Below, one piece after another: positions 20,948 to 32,466 of a stretch of DNA of 64,000 bases. This stretch comes from Gliomastix tumulicola. Taxonomy: Eukaryota; Ascomycota; Sordariomycetes; Hypocreales; Bionectriaceae. The notes under the pieces were generated by a model. That model searched no databases. It was not told the DNA's origin and was given only the letters and a program-made list of their open reading frames with translations. Position 1 is the first letter of the stretch, and every line of letters begins with the position of its first letter. Where the stretch lies: assembly GCA_001599755.1 (NCBI GenBank), contig BCHX01000005.1:1397922-1461921 (forward strand). Reading direction: 5' to 3'. The translations under genes were made by a program, and so were the position numbers.

Positions 20948-22415
20948 TCACCTCCTGCTGCTGCCCTCCTGCCCAGCCGCCTTTTTCGCCTTGGCCTCCT
21001 CCTGCCGTATCAGATTGTCCAGATCCCGCCGCGCCATCCACTCCTTCGCGGCGTCCATGACGCGATCCAGCGTCTCCCCGCCCTCGAGCACGTTGGGCAG
21101 GTTGTGCACGTCAAGCCCGGCCCTGTGGTCGGTGCACCGGTCCTGGTTGTAGTTGTACGTCCTGATCTTCTCGCCGCGGTGGACCTGCGCGGCGGTCAGC
21201 ACCGAATCCCGGAGGGCGGCGGCCTCGGCCTCGCGCGCGGTGCGGCGCTGGTCCGCGACGCGGGAGCGCAGCAGCGTCCAGGCGGCGTCGCGGTTGCGCG
21301 CCTGCGAGCGGTGGTCCTGCATGGAGACGACCTGGCCCGAGGGCACGTGGGTGATGCGGATGGCCGACTCGGTCTTGTTGACGTGCTGGCCGCCGGCGCC
21401 GCGGGCGCGCATCGTCTCGACGCGGCACTCCTGCGGGTCGATGTAGAAGTCGCTGCTCGGATCGTCGACGCTGAACTCGGATGATGCTCCCTCGCCGCCG
21501 CCGCCGCCGTTCTCGGGGAAAAGCGGCAGCACCCAGAGGGCGGCGGCGCTGGTGTGCACCCGCCCCTTGCTCTCGGTGCTGGGGATGCGCTGCACGCGGT
21601 GCATGCCGGCCTCGGTGCGGAAGACGTCGTACGCGCCCCGGTCGGACACCTCGAGCACGGCCTCCTGGAGGGGCAGCTCCCCCGCGGCCGAGGACTTGTC
21701 GCCCGCGGCGTCGGCGAGCTCGTACTTGACGACGCTGGCGGCGTAGCCCCGGCGCGCGCAGAGCGCCTGGTACATGCGGAAGAGCGTGTCGGTGAAGTAT
21801 CTGCTCTCGGTGCCCCCGGGCCCCGGGCGGAACTCGAGCATGCACGGGAGGTCGGCGTAGGGGTCGCGCGGGGTGAGGCTGGAGGCGAGGGCGGCGGACA
21901 GGGCGGACAGGGTCTCGCGCTCGGCGGCGAGCTCGTCGCGCGCGATGGCCGCCAGCTCGGCGTCGTCCGGGGTCGCGGGGGCCGGGGAGAGGAGGGCGGA
22001 GAGCTCGGCGACGGACGCCGTGGACTTGTCGAACGCGCGGAGGGCGGTCGCGACGCGTGCGAGCTCGCCGGCGCGGCGGGCGGCCGACGGGTCGAACGAG
22101 GTCTGCAGGGAGCGCTGGAGGCTGTCGTGCTCGGCCGTGAGCGATCGGGCGCGCTGCAGGAGCGCTGGCGGGAGGGATGGGGACGAGGACGAGGTTGACG
22201 ACGGGGCCGCAGAGGCGTCTGTGGGAGCTGTGGCGGGCGTGTCTGCCCGTTTGGCGCCGTCAGTCGATGCAGCGGGAGGGGGAGGCAAACAGTGACTCAC
22301 GATGAGCAGAGGAGAAGCATCGGGGGAGGTGTCGCGTCGGCGCTGCGCTGCCGGGCCGCCAGAGTGCTCTCGTGGCAGAGGATGCTCGGTAGAGCCAGGT
22401 CGTGGAGGGCATCAT
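20948..22415 (-). CDS. mrf1: Mitochondrial peptide chain release factor 1
   Basis: Terminates mitochondrial translation at UAA/UAG by hydrolysing peptidyl-tRNA. Exons are 22415-22301 and 22242-20948, with a 58-nt intron (donor GTGAGT, acceptor GGGCAG); 469 aa in total. The N-terminus (MMPSTTWLYRASSATRALW) is a basic, Ser/Arg-rich matrix-targeting presequence. The PCRF domain follows, with RPGPGGTES and the HRVQRIPSTESKGRVHTS block. The catalytic loop GAGGQHVNKTESAIR has the invariant GGQ at residues 322-324. The C-terminal basic tail carries the ribosome-binding QDHRSQARNRDAA segment. A Gly-rich insert (PENGGGGGEGASS) enlarges the loop before the GGQ domain. Length and order match the RF1 family. 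Confidence 0.95.
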
Positions 22416-22699
22416 GGCGCGTTTGTCGCGGGGGTGACGATCAGGAAACCAGCACGCGTCACGGAGGGTCGGCGAAAGCACACCACATTCGGACTGTTAG
22501 AGACACGCACAGGCACGAGACACGATGGCTGGGCAGCTTTGATGATCAAATTAAGTGCAGTAACGACTGAGACAGGCGCAGAACCCATTTCCATACGGGC
22601 CCACAGAAATGGAAGCAAATCAACAAGACGCCCTCGCTGCTCACTCCTCCACCTCCTTCCGTCCGTCCCCCTCCCTCTGTCCTTCCCTCCGTTCCTTGA

Positions 22700-23008
22700 T
22701 TATTGAGTTCCGGGATCCTGAAGATTGGGAATCATTAGCTCGGTCCTCAAACGGCTGGAATTACCATCGTTGTGGTCAAGACTTACGTCCATGGGATCGT
22801 GCCTGTCGGCACTCCACCCACAGTAGCCCTGGCGGCAGACACACTCTCCACCCTTATGACATCGGCAGACCCTAAAGGGCCTGCTGGGGTTGAGGCATGT
22901 TGACATGTTTTGCAGGGGCGGGGGCCTTTTACAGCCTGGGCAGATATCTGGTACCGTTGCTGGTGTACCGAAACTGACGTTGCTCTGGACAGCCGCCGAG
23001 TCGGACAT
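22700..23008 (-). CDS. Small cysteine-rich protein, 79 aa, eight cysteines
   Basis: Exons are 23008-22787 and 22717-22700. The 69-nt intron has a perfect GTAAGT donor, a GCTAATG branch site and a TTCAG acceptor, joining in frame; the last exon adds only DPGTQ. Cysteines fall at 23, 26, 38, 48, 50, 56, 58 and 63 (CPGC, CRC, CVC, CGW pattern). There is no signal peptide, so an intracellular metal-binding or redox protein is likelier than a secreted effector. CxC/CxxC spacing resembles metallothionein-like or zinc-binding mini-proteins, but I do not recognise a named family. The intron length is a multiple of three and lacks stops, so its retention would give a 102-aa form. Clean splice signals support a real gene. 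Confidence 0.65.
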   Translation of the reverse strand: MSDSAAVQSNVSFGTPATVPDICPGCKRPPPLQNMSTCLNPSRPFRVCRCHKGGECVCRQGYCGWSADRHDPMDVSLDHNDGNSSRLRTELMIPNLQDPGTQ

Positions 23009-23640
23009 GTTCGCGTGTGATGGCTGGCGGGTGGGTGTTAGTGTCAGGAACTCGCTGTGGCGGCATAAAAAAGAGGCTTGAGTCCTACTGGGAAAGTCAG
23101 AACGGTGATTGGTACGTAGGTTCCCCTGGTGTTGGTTGTTGCTGAATGTTGGAAAGTCTGCGTCAACGCTCGTGGATGGAGGGGGGAAGGGGGAGGGAGG
23201 AAGGAAGGAGGAGAGCAGCAGTATAACAATGAACGAACAGATGGGACTGGGAGCAGAGGCGGTCAGCTCAGTGTGTGCGGGCGGAGCTTCATGTCAGTTT
23301 TGCGGCTGTACATCTGCTCCCTCATGTTGGACGTCCCCATCAAGGACGCCTGCATGCATATTGATTGGCCTGGTCCGGGCATGTGCCCTCCCGTGAATAG
23401 CCACGGCGCAGGCTTGCGGTGTGATAACAAGGCTAATGGCTGGGAAATGGAGTCTTGGCAGCCGAGCACGCGCGCGCGGGGTGTGGCGTCGCTGCTCGCA
23501 AAGCCAAAGTGACGACGAGGGAACCAGGATCGAACACCGAGCTCCCTTCGTCCCGGGCCAGCTGCTGGTGCTCGTCGCTGGTGATGCTCGCGGCCACCAG
23601 TCGCACAAGAAGCAACCACGTCAAAAGTGACACCTCTCTT

Positions 23641-23673
23641 CCGTGCGGCTTGCCGTGCGGCTTGCCGTGCGGC
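23641..23673 (+). repeat. 12-bp tandem repeat, nearly three copies
   Basis: The unit ccgtgcggcttg is repeated at 23641, 23653 and (partly) 23665. Confidence 0.85.
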
Positions 23674-25294
23674 GGCTGGATACACGTCGCCGATGGCCAT
23701 TCGTGACGCTTGTGCGTGAAGATCGCAGCATGGCTTCTCTGCCCCTCCCCCACCTGCGTGGTGGGAGAAAGCTTGACTGATGGGCCATGTCGATTGGACA
23801 GGGGTAGTTCCAAGCCAAAAATGCGGCCGCCAGGTACGGTACCTGGGCCAAATCGCAACCTTGCCGTATTGGGGTCGCTGAAGGTCCCTCAGGGTCCCAA
23901 GGTACCTGGAAGTGGGCTGGTAGATCTCCAGTTGCACCACATCTCCTATGTACGCAGGGAGATGCGGTACCTACCCAGTACCCATCACCCATGTCAGTAG
24001 CAGCACGAAAGGTACTGGCTCGATACGAGCCGGCTCTCAAGCTGGACACCCTTTGCTTGGTGGGGGGAAGGGGATTGCAGGAAAAGCAGGGAACATGCCC
24101 AGCACTTCAGGGTGCGGGTCGGTACCTGCACTGGCTTTTGCTGCGTCCGCACTTCATTCAGTCCCGCCAGACTGCCGCACAAAGGGCTGAAGTACCGTTG
24201 GTAGGCACTACCTTGGGGCAGGCACTTCAGGTTCCAGGCGAGTAGGGCTTGCCTTGGGGCAGAACATACACACTCCTGCAGGTGTCATCTCGCCGGTTCA
24301 TTTCGCTCCATCGTAGTAGGCCTGCGTCTCAGCCTCGCATGTGAATTCCCCTTCGCTACACACTTCCCTCAGGGATGTGGAACCCGTCTCCCACTTCCAG
24401 CCAATGTCGGCTCAGAGGATGTGAGGAATGCAGATCATACCTTGTCTTGGTAGGGTGCTGAAGGAAGCGGGCTGCTTCGCGGGCAAGTGATTGGTAGTAT
24501 CGGCCCCGTCCTGCTGCTACCAAGTGCCTGGCAAGGTACGTATGCTGGTTGTGGCGCTCCCGGCAGACAGAATTCCTGGCGCATGTGGGCTGTAATGCAT
24601 GGTGCCGTTCAGAATGACCAATTTCGTCTGGCTGTGCACATGGGTGGCTGGCAGGCAGCCTGAAATTCCAGGCTGTCCGGACATGCCGGTGTGATCTGGT
24701 GTGTGTGTAACGTCAAAAGAGTCAGCCAGCAGGGTCGGCTGCGGGCATCGGCAGGCGGCACGGCGGCACAGCGGCACAGTGGCACAGCACACATTGTTCA
24801 GTCTCTGTGCTGAAGGGGTTCCAAGAAGGCCGGGAGCACAGGAGGACGCAATACCGTCGACGGGCGAGCAAGACCGTCTGCACAGGCGCAATGTTTTGGT
24901 GCAGCACATCTGCAAACGCTTGGGCATTACTATAAGATATCTTGAGGGTCGAGAGAAGGTGGTGCGCGGCTTGCTTGACCGCTAGTTCATTTGATTTGCG
25001 CTCAGCGGGTGTCGCCCGCCACCAGGCTGCTTCTGGAAGTGAAATGCGTCTGGACGGCAACATGCATAAGTACGTACTAGTAGCTTTTGATTACGCCCAT
25101 AATGACTGTGTGTGCCCACATACTAGTAGATAGTGAGGTACCGTGCCGATTGGAAGAAGCTGGATCTGCTTACGAATATTGTACGTACTACTGATTATGA
25201 GACTACAAGTTCGTACCGAAGTTAAGTAGTAGGTAGTACCTATTACCTACGATAGGTACTGCAGGTACCGTCCGCACTACCACACAGGTTAACG

Positions 25295-25314
25295 TAATAC
25301 TACTAGTAGTATTA
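25295..25314. repeat. Perfect 20-bp palindrome
   Basis: taatactactagtagtatta equals its own reverse complement, without a spacer. It is embedded in further tagtag/ctacta runs. Possible protein-binding or structure-forming site; the role is unknown. Confidence 0.85.
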
Positions 25315-25746
25315 GTAGTAGGTAATGCTGGGTGCATACTACGTCATGGGGGTCATGTTTTTGAGTACGTTGAAGCAGACCTGTTCATTGTAGGAGCAAG
25401 CACCATTACCACGAGACGCCTACACAATCATCCGTTTATGTTCAAAAATGACCTTCAAACGGTCTTCGGACGTCATGGCAGCCATTCATACTCGCACTCA
25501 GTACTAAGGTAATGGTAATGACTTGGGCCTACCAATGTTGTGGTTTGGGTGGGACTTTTGGGACGATTCGATCGTTTGAGTGGTAGGTACCTTGCGACTG
25601 ATAGAAGGGTGACGCGCACATGCACGATGGAATGACAGGAGACACGTGTGTTTCTTTATTGGCAGTAGGTAGCGTTTGTTTTGTTTCATTGCATTTCTTT
25701 TTGTCAGGTGAGCGCCTCAAAAGGCTCCCACTTGGTCTTGGTTTAT

Positions 25747-26877
25747 CTAGGCCCCTCCATCCTTGTCCAGCTTTCCGGGGCCTCGCGTAATGGTTCCGTC
25801 GTGATCATCCCCGCATGGGCAGAAATCACGGATGATCGTGGGGGGGTTGCAAAAATCGCTCCTCGGGTTGATGTCGTACCCCAGCCTTCCTAACTGGACG
25901 TCCATCAGGTTGGAGAAGTCCCGAACCATGTCGAGATGAGGGTGATACTCATCCAGGGCTCGATTGACTTGGCCCTGGAAGTGCGGTTCGTATCGCATCT
26001 GCGTTCGAGCCAAGTCCTTGGGGACAAAGCCTGCCCAAGTCCAATCCTTGATCCCCACCAGCTGTCCCTGCGCGTCCACGATGACGCAGTCGGGCATCAG
26101 AAAGTTGTGAGCGAAGACGAACTTTGAGCAGTCGAAGCCGAACTCCCGGAGCTTGCTCGGTTTCTCATGGAAATAGCACCTCACGCCTCGCGGAGAGGGG
26201 ATCATCGCCTTGGTGCTCTCCTTGCCCTTCACCCCGCCCCACGAGTCCTGCTCCCACGAGGTGAGCTCATCGTGGGCCGCAGCGACCTGTGCGGCGATGC
26301 GCTGCTTGGCCGGCTCCTCCAGAGTAGGCCAGACGTCGCTGAGCCGCTGCCCTGCAAGGTTGGAGCACAGCGTGAGGCGGAAGTCGCCGAGATTCTTGCT
26401 CCAGATGACGTGGGGGATCTCGAAGCTAGGCTTCCGGTCGTGCAGCTCGGTCAGCGTCTCGTCTACGAATGCCAAATCAGGGAAATCCAAACGAGATTCC
26501 ACGTGCAAGGTGGCGTCGCCGATAACCCACGTACACCCATTGTTCTGGAGTAGATCCCGGTCGTCTTGGTAGAATGATTCCAGCCACATGCAGGGGGGGT
26601 TGTTCTCGACGGACCCCTCTTCCTTGGTGCTTGTTGCGGGGGCCTCGGAGACCGTGAAGTAGCCGCCGCATACGCTGTCGGCCCAGAACACGCCCGAGGA
26701 TGGCTTGTCGGCCTGACGCTTGAAGACGAGATCCTTGAACAGATCCCAGGTGTTGTCGTCGATCTGGCGTAGATGGAATCGTACGAAGTCACAAATGGTG
26801 GATAGGAATTTGTGGTTTCTGACGTTGAGCGCAAGATACCCATCCATCTGCTGTTTGCGAGGGGGGATCGGCTCCAT
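25747..26877 (-). CDS. APH/aminoglycoside-phosphotransferase-like protein
   Basis: The C-terminal half has the layout of fungal APH-family proteins: an HDELTSWE-type helix, then FVFAHNFLMPDCVIVDAQGQ where active members have HGDLxxxNIIVD. GIKDWTWAGFVPKDL follows, replacing the usual G(I)IDWEWAGxxP. The catalytic Asp of HGD is absent (HNF) and the metal-binding IDW reads KDW, so it may be a pseudoenzyme. From ATG 26877 (MEPIPPRKQQMDG) it has 376 aa; an in-frame ATG at 27000 would give 417. It has one exon and no membrane segment. The substrate is unknown. The family is assigned from motif layout only. Confidence 0.6.
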   Translation of the reverse strand: MEPIPPRKQQMDGYLALNVRNHKFLSTICDFVRFHLRQIDDNTWDLFKDLVFKRQADKPSSGVFWADSVCGGYFTVSEAPATSTKEEGSVENNPPCMWLESFYQDDRDLLQNNGCTWVIGDATLHVESRLDFPDLAFVDETLTELHDRKPSFEIPHVIWSKNLGDFRLTLCSNLAGQRLSDVWPTLEEPAKQRIAAQVAAAHDELTSWEQDSWGGVKGKESTKAMIPSPRGVRCYFHEKPSKLREFGFDCSKFVFAHNFLMPDCVIVDAQGQLVGIKDWTWAGFVPKDLARTQMRYEPHFQGQVNRALDEYHPHLDMVRDFSNLMDVQLGRLGYDINPRSDFCNPPTIIRDFCPCGDDHDGTITRGPGKLDKDGGA

Positions 26878-29800
26878 GGTAGGCGATGTACGTGTTATTG
26901 GGAGAGAAAGATCTGGTATCCGGACGGTCTGGGTGGGTGCTGAGAAGTCGCTAATGGTGGGCTGGGCTGAGTGTGTTGAGTTAAATCTAGCAGTGTTCAC
27001 CGATTCTTGTTATTGCGTGTTGTGTTGCGTGTTGTGTGTGTGCAAAGACTTGTTTAGAGCTGGGTGAAGAATAGAATTTGGGAAGATTCAACGTGGAGGG
27101 GCGGATTAATTTATACTTCTTTCCTCGCTCTCGGGTGGTCCTGGCAGGGCGGCACAATGGCCACGGGACTGACAGAACAGTGGTGGCTTTGCTGTGCAGA
27201 TGCGTTCGAACAGATTCCAGACGCTGGAATTCCGGGTGGAAGAAAGTCGTCCCGAGTTGAGCAAGCGGGAATGCGTCGTAGACACCTCGGAATAGCCTCG
27301 CGCACTTCCCCGCTAGCCTCCCTCGCATGGCAGAGTTTCTTTCCACACAAAGAGTCATCACCTCTCACTAGGCAAGGGAGGCGTGTGGTGGCCGGACCAA
27401 GGGATTCCTCGTCCGCCGCACCCAGAGTGCTGCGCTTACGGGCAGCAAGGCCCGTCCTCTCTACATTCTACTGGAACTCCTTTGGCTGACAATGTCTAGA
27501 TCACGAGGGAGTCCTGGCACCTTCGGTGTGACCAGTCACGACTAGCAAACAGACCGTGTACGGACGTGTGCACTCTAGTCCTTTGAAAAAAAAAACGAAC
27601 ACACACATATTGATCGTCCGTGACGGCCCTTCCTTTATTGGCTGTTCGTGCCTCCGTGTCCATGGAAGCTATTCGAAGCACCCGAGGCAGGGAGAACAGG
27701 CGGCGCAGGTAGGTGCGTGGGCTACGGTAACTCTGTGCGTTCCGCGCGTGGCCCGGTAGGTTGGTTGTTGTTCTCACGATGGGACGGTGAATAAACCAGA
27801 GCGCAGTTGATTGGAACGACACGATTGTTTGGAATCAACAAGACGACCACACAAGCCGGCGCTAACTACCATGCCGCAAGCCTACTTCCACTGTGTTGTG
27901 TCTACCTGGAGGTCGAGAGCAATCAACGGTGGAATGCTCCTCACCTTAGCCCCTTGGGACCGAGAGCACCTTTAGACACAGTGTCAATCCTGGGCGACCT
28001 CAAACTACAGTGTAGCATTATCTAGTATTCGATCGTCCGTCCGCCACCCTACGTCCGCCCGCCCGTGGCTCGCCCGCTCGTGGTTCGGTTGCTCGTGGCT
28101 TCGTCACTTGTCAGTTCGATTGGCCGAGTGGTCGCCAGCAAGGCGGAGGTCTGCGGAAGGACTGCACACCCAAGGTCGGCCAGCCCGCCTCCGGAAAATC
28201 CCCAGCCACAGAGGAGCAGAAGGTGGCCGGACCGGTGGATCGAGAGGCAGGCGCCGACGGTACGACGGGGATGTCGGTCAGGAGAGCTAGGACATGTTGA
28301 AGGACAGGGTGCGTGCCCAGCATCGTCTCGGCCGACCGATCGTCATCGAGGAAACAGGGGAGCGTCGAGCCGGCACCGGTACTGCGCTGTCGGGAGGAGG
28401 AGGCAATTCGGAGGGGATGGATGCTTCGCGTTGTCATCGTGGTAAGAGGCGCCTGACGGGGGCACGCCCGCGAGCTACGCGTCGGCAGGGCGGCGGCGGC
28501 GAGAGGTGCGCGACAATGTCGCGATGCGAACTACCTTTTGGGGGGGAAACTAGGCACGGTAAGCAAGTGTCCAGCACACGAGTCCAGCGGGGAATAGACG
28601 TGTTGGAAGCGACGCGATGGTAGATGGGTAGATGGGATGAACAACAAACCGGTCAGAGTTGGTGCTGGCTGACAAGGCTGGGGCCGAGCCGATGCCACAT
28701 GTTCAGAACGCAAGACCAGCGTACCTGGCACCGACAGGCGGTCTCGCAGCTGAGATGCGGACAGTGCCTCAGAAGAGGTGTGCAGCGATCGAAGTTGGGC
28801 AGAGAAGGTACCGAAATACGTCGGGGGTCTGCTTCGGCCGGGAGGACAGCGTCTGGAGGCGTCTGGAGGGCCTAATAGAAAATGGGGTAATTGACAATGT
28901 GCAAAAACGTTGACAAGTCGAGATGGACGGGGGATGTTGGAGTCAACAATGGCAGTGAAGTAGGTACGCGCCCGGGTCTGGCCCATTCTGTAGCAGCTAG
29001 GCGCTGAGATCCGTGGCAGCCATTGAGCCTGGAAGAAGGGCGCCTAACTTGCTTATTTCTCCCGTCGATTACGGCGCCTGAGGGAGACGGTAGCACCTGT
29101 AAGATTGTAGGTACTTGGGGTGGCCACAGGGTCGGCACTGCCCTACAACAAGGTAAAGGTCCCGATCACGCTGGGAAAAGAAAAACTACGGCAGACACTC
29201 TCAGTAAACACCGCCAATGTGTCTGTAGTCTTTTTTTTTCACCATGTGCCGATTTCACCAACTACCCCTAGGAAAAAACACCACGATAAGGAACACAGGC
29301 ACTAAAGTGAGCCCACCGTGTCTGGATCTCGACGTTTAGAGGCGAAAATTATTCAAGGACCTCTTTCCTGGCTAATCTCCCTTTTTCCTCGTTTAATTCG
29401 TAGGCCACTACCCGTTAGTTTAGAGTGAAACGTCGTGTGCAGTCTCCAACCCCATGGTGCTGCAGTCCCGGATTTAGGGCTGCTAGTGTCAAGTTAGTAA
29501 TTACCTAGTAACTCCACTGACTGATCTCAGATCCAGCCCACTAGAAAAGGCCCGGTGGCGAGGGGGACTGGTTATTAGCTCGCTTGGCCGTTGAGAAATG
29601 CAGTCGCCGTCCTGCTAGGGAGAGTATGCAGTCTCGCTACAGCGGTTATGTGTTGCGTACGGTGGGAGGATCGGTGTGCAAGTGGCTGGGAGACGAGGCA
29701 TCCGTTGCGTTTGAGGTTCCCCCTCCCCTGGGGGACCCTGCCTAAAGAATATCTTGTAGTAGGCGATGCACTGGCACGCGCCCTGGCACGTGGTTGCGCC

Positions 29801-31101
29801 GTTAAGCCATGGAACCTTTGGTGTGTGGGTGTCCCATGTGCCCCCACGCAGCCCTCCAGCCTCAATGTTCCCCGCATCTGATGAGCCGGAGCAACTCTGG
29901 AAATACTCAAGCCAGAATTTGCATATGGTGCCTTTCAGTCGCGTCACTGGGCCTGGAAACATTTCTGAGTAGAAGACTCTAGTCGCGCAATGCGCACTCA
30001 TCATGGGTCGTCTGCAGTTCCAGTATCTCTTCGATCGTGTGTGAACAGCCTTCTTGTCAAGACGTCAAGACGACCCTACGCCACAGCATGACTCTACATT
30101 GTGGCGCCCACCGCTCCCTGTCCGTTGCAGCGCTTTCAGGACAGGTGGATGAATGAATGCCTTTGACTCGCCAAACCAGCGCTCCCATCAACCTACGTCA
30201 ATTTCTGGCCAAAACAATTTGACATATCGCCACATCCGGTAAATTAAACTGAAAGGTGTCTTCGTCGTTGAATTACGATCCATACTCCATCACCCGCGCA
30301 AGCGAAGCTCCAGAGATGTGTGCGGAGGCCCAGTTTTCTTGATAAGCAGGTCTTATCTTATCTTATCTTAGGATAAGGTCTCATGTCGAACAATTTTGCG
30401 GACAAAAGAAGAAAGAAAAAACGCCATGAAATTACCTACGTAGGTGCTGTGAAATAAATTCAGAAATTCCGGACGGTCTCCCCATGGCAAAGACTGATAC
30501 ATAAATCGAGCCCAGCTCCGAACAACGATAATTCATTTCAGTTCATGGAGAATCAGTATATTCTCGCTGACGTGTACGGTTCAACGGGACCAGAGCACGC
30601 TCCTCGCCGACGGCCGCGGTGATAAGCTGAGTATTTCCTCACAGACCCGTGCGTGCCCGCGCCCATGCTTGAAAGTCACGGCTTTGGAGTCATAGTTATG
30701 CTGCAACGCGGATGGTCCTTGAGGCATCTCATCCAGTTTGCGGCGCTGCGAGCGCGCAAAGTCCGACGCGAGGGAGAGACTGACTGAGGCGTAGCTGAGT
30801 CCAACCAATCCGTCATACCATTCAAGCCACTAAAATGCTCCGAATTTCGGTCCACGCCAGCACCCCGGCCCTTCGCTGACAGCTGTCAATCCGGGGATGG
30901 TTCGCAGCATGACCCCTACAAAGAAGCTTACGTGGCTCAACCCCTCTCCTCCAGACGTGTGTGTTGGATGCCATCTAGCGCTGTCGTGGTTAATCGGCAC
31001 ATTTGGGCTCTCTGGAGGAAGCTCAAAACGGCCGAAGCGTCACTCAGTACTTGCATCCTCGCTCAGCTCTCTTCCCTCGACATACGTGGGAGCCCTGTGC
31101 C
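26878..31101. other. 4.2-kb gene-free region
   Basis: No open frame with domain-like composition on either strand. Short simple runs are present (tgtgttgcgtgttgtgtgtgt near 27015; cgtccgtccg type near 28030). The only structured signal noticed is the GATA cluster at 30341-30377. It could hold non-coding transcripts or a missed multi-exon gene, but I see no evidence for either. Confidence 0.45.
30341..30377. promoter_or_regulatory. Cluster of five GATAAG sites
   Basis: GATAAG at 30341, three overlapping CTTATC (reverse-strand GATAAG) at 30352, 30357 and 30362, and GATAAG at 30372. HGATAR is the site of fungal GATA factors (AreA/Nit2 nitrogen control, SreA, white-collar). It lies about 725 bp upstream of the MFS transporter, its nearest downstream gene. 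Regulation is inferred. Confidence 0.6.
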
Positions 31102-32466
31102 ATGTCTCTCACAGGCACAATGGTAAGACCCGCCGAGCTGTCCGAGCCCGGGCACCTGAACCGTGCGACAGACAGGATTGGCCTGTTTGATCTCCGCCGA
31201 GACGAAGTCGACGATGCTGCCGAGAATGCACAAGCACCGGACAACGCCACAGACGCTGTCCCTGACGGCGGCTACGGCTGGACCGTCGTCGCGGCCTGCT
31301 CCCTCCTCCTGTTCTGGATCAACGGCTACATCACTGCGTGGGGTGTCCTGCAGACGGCCATAGTCCAGTCGGCGCAGCTGCAGACCGACGTGCGCACCAT
31401 CACGTTTGTCGGGAGCCTCTTCCTGGGCTGCGTGGCCGCCTTCAGCCTCGCGTCAGTGAGGGTCATGAATGCCTTTGGCGTCCGCAGCACGAACCTCGCG
31501 GCCGTCGTGGTCTTCGGCCTCGGCCTGATATCGATAAGCTTCACGCTCGGCAATCTTGCAGGCCTGTTCTGCATCGCGGGCGCGGTCCTGGGGTGCGGGG
31601 CGTCGCTGATGTTCACCGCTACCAACACGCTGCCGATCCAGTGGTTCAGCAGCAAGCGTGGAACGGCCAACGGCCTGGTGAAGGTGGGCGGCGGCATCGG
31701 CGCCACGGTCATGCCGATCGCGACTCAGGGGCTCATCGACAGGCTTGGAGTGCCGTGGGCAGTCCGGACTATCGGCATTCTGGCCTTGACCACGGGCATC
31801 CCCTGCGCGTGGCTGCTCCGGGAGCGGGCTCGTACCGGGGTGGCGTCTCGTTTCGACTGGTCCTTGACGAGGAACATTCCTTTCGTGGTTGTCACCATGG
31901 CGGGCGCGGTCGGCGTCTTCGCGCTCTACGTCCCGCCTTTCTTCCTCCCGCTCTTTGCAAAGTCGATCGGCTTGTCCTCGTCAACGGGCGCGGGACTCGT
32001 CACCGGCTTCGGCGCGTCGACGGCAGCGGGACGACTCCTCGGCGGCTGGGCGTGTGACCGCATCGGCGCGTTCAATGCACTGGCAGTCACCACGCTCATC
32101 AACAGCGTCAGCATGCTGGCCATCTGGCCCGTGAGCACGTCGCTTCCGCCCCTGTTTACCTTCGCCATTCTCAACGGCTGCGCCAACGGGAGCTTCTTCG
32201 TGGCGCTGCCTACGGCCGTGGCCGCGCTTGCGCCTGGCTCGGCCGCGACGTCGATCAGCTTGATGACCTCTTTCTGGACCCCTGGCTATCTGTTGGGAAC
32301 GCCGTTGGCGGGCATCCTGATCGATGCCACGGGCGCGGCGGACGCCTCCTCCATCGGGCCGTACAGGGCTGCCATTTTCTATGCCGCTGGGACGGGGGTT
32401 CTGGCCACCCTTTTGGTTTGTATAGCGAGGATGAGGCTGGACATGAAGCTGATCAAGAAGCTGTGA
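31102..32466 (+). CDS. MFS transporter, monocarboxylate-transporter-like
   Basis: Plasma-membrane carrier of the major facilitator superfamily. The cytosolic N-terminus leads to DGGYGWTVVAAC (about residues 54-65), the MCT/SLC16 signature before TM1. Hydrophobic spans follow: SLLLFWINGYITAWGV, TFVGSLFLGCVAAFSL, LAAVVVFGLGLISISF, FCIAGAVLGCGASLMF, a central loop, then about six more to AIFYAAGTGVLATLLVCI. WFSSKRGTANGLVKVGGGIG matches the TM5 region. It is intronless, 454 aa, at the family's usual size. ATG 31102 (MSLTGTM) is chosen; ATG 31120 is an alternative. Fungal relatives move carboxylates, riboflavin or secondary metabolites; the substrate is unknown. Confidence 0.92.
   Translation: MSLTGTMVRPAELSEPGHLNRATDRIGLFDLRRDEVDDAAENAQAPDNATDAVPDGGYGWTVVAACSLLLFWINGYITAWGVLQTAIVQSAQLQTDVRTITFVGSLFLGCVAAFSLASVRVMNAFGVRSTNLAAVVVFGLGLISISFTLGNLAGLFCIAGAVLGCGASLMFTATNTLPIQWFSSKRGTANGLVKVGGGIGATVMPIATQGLIDRLGVPWAVRTIGILALTTGIPCAWLLRERARTGVASRFDWSLTRNIPFVVVTMAGAVGVFALYVPPFFLPLFAKSIGLSSSTGAGLVTGFGASTAAGRLLGGWACDRIGAFNALAVTTLINSVSMLAIWPVSTSLPPLFTFAILNGCANGSFFVALPTAVAALAPGSAATSISLMTSFWTPGYLLGTPLAGILIDATGAADASSIGPYRAAIFYAAGTGVLATLLVCIARMRLDMKLIKKL

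Larger units (their letters stand above)
23009..25746. other. Intergenic region rich in GTAC/GTACC motifs
   Basis: No gene is supported. Between about 23830 and 25330 the sequence is dense in ggtacc, agtacct and tagtac motifs, many of them small palindromes. GGCACAG-type short repeats occur at 24755-24792. The function is unknown; this could be structure-prone or protein-binding DNA, or simply local composition. Confidence 0.5.

Noticed and set aside
28110..28180. tRNA-like string (ggccgagtggtc)
   Set aside because: Resembles a Leu/Ser D-arm, but no acceptor stem, anticodon stem or T-arm could be paired around it.
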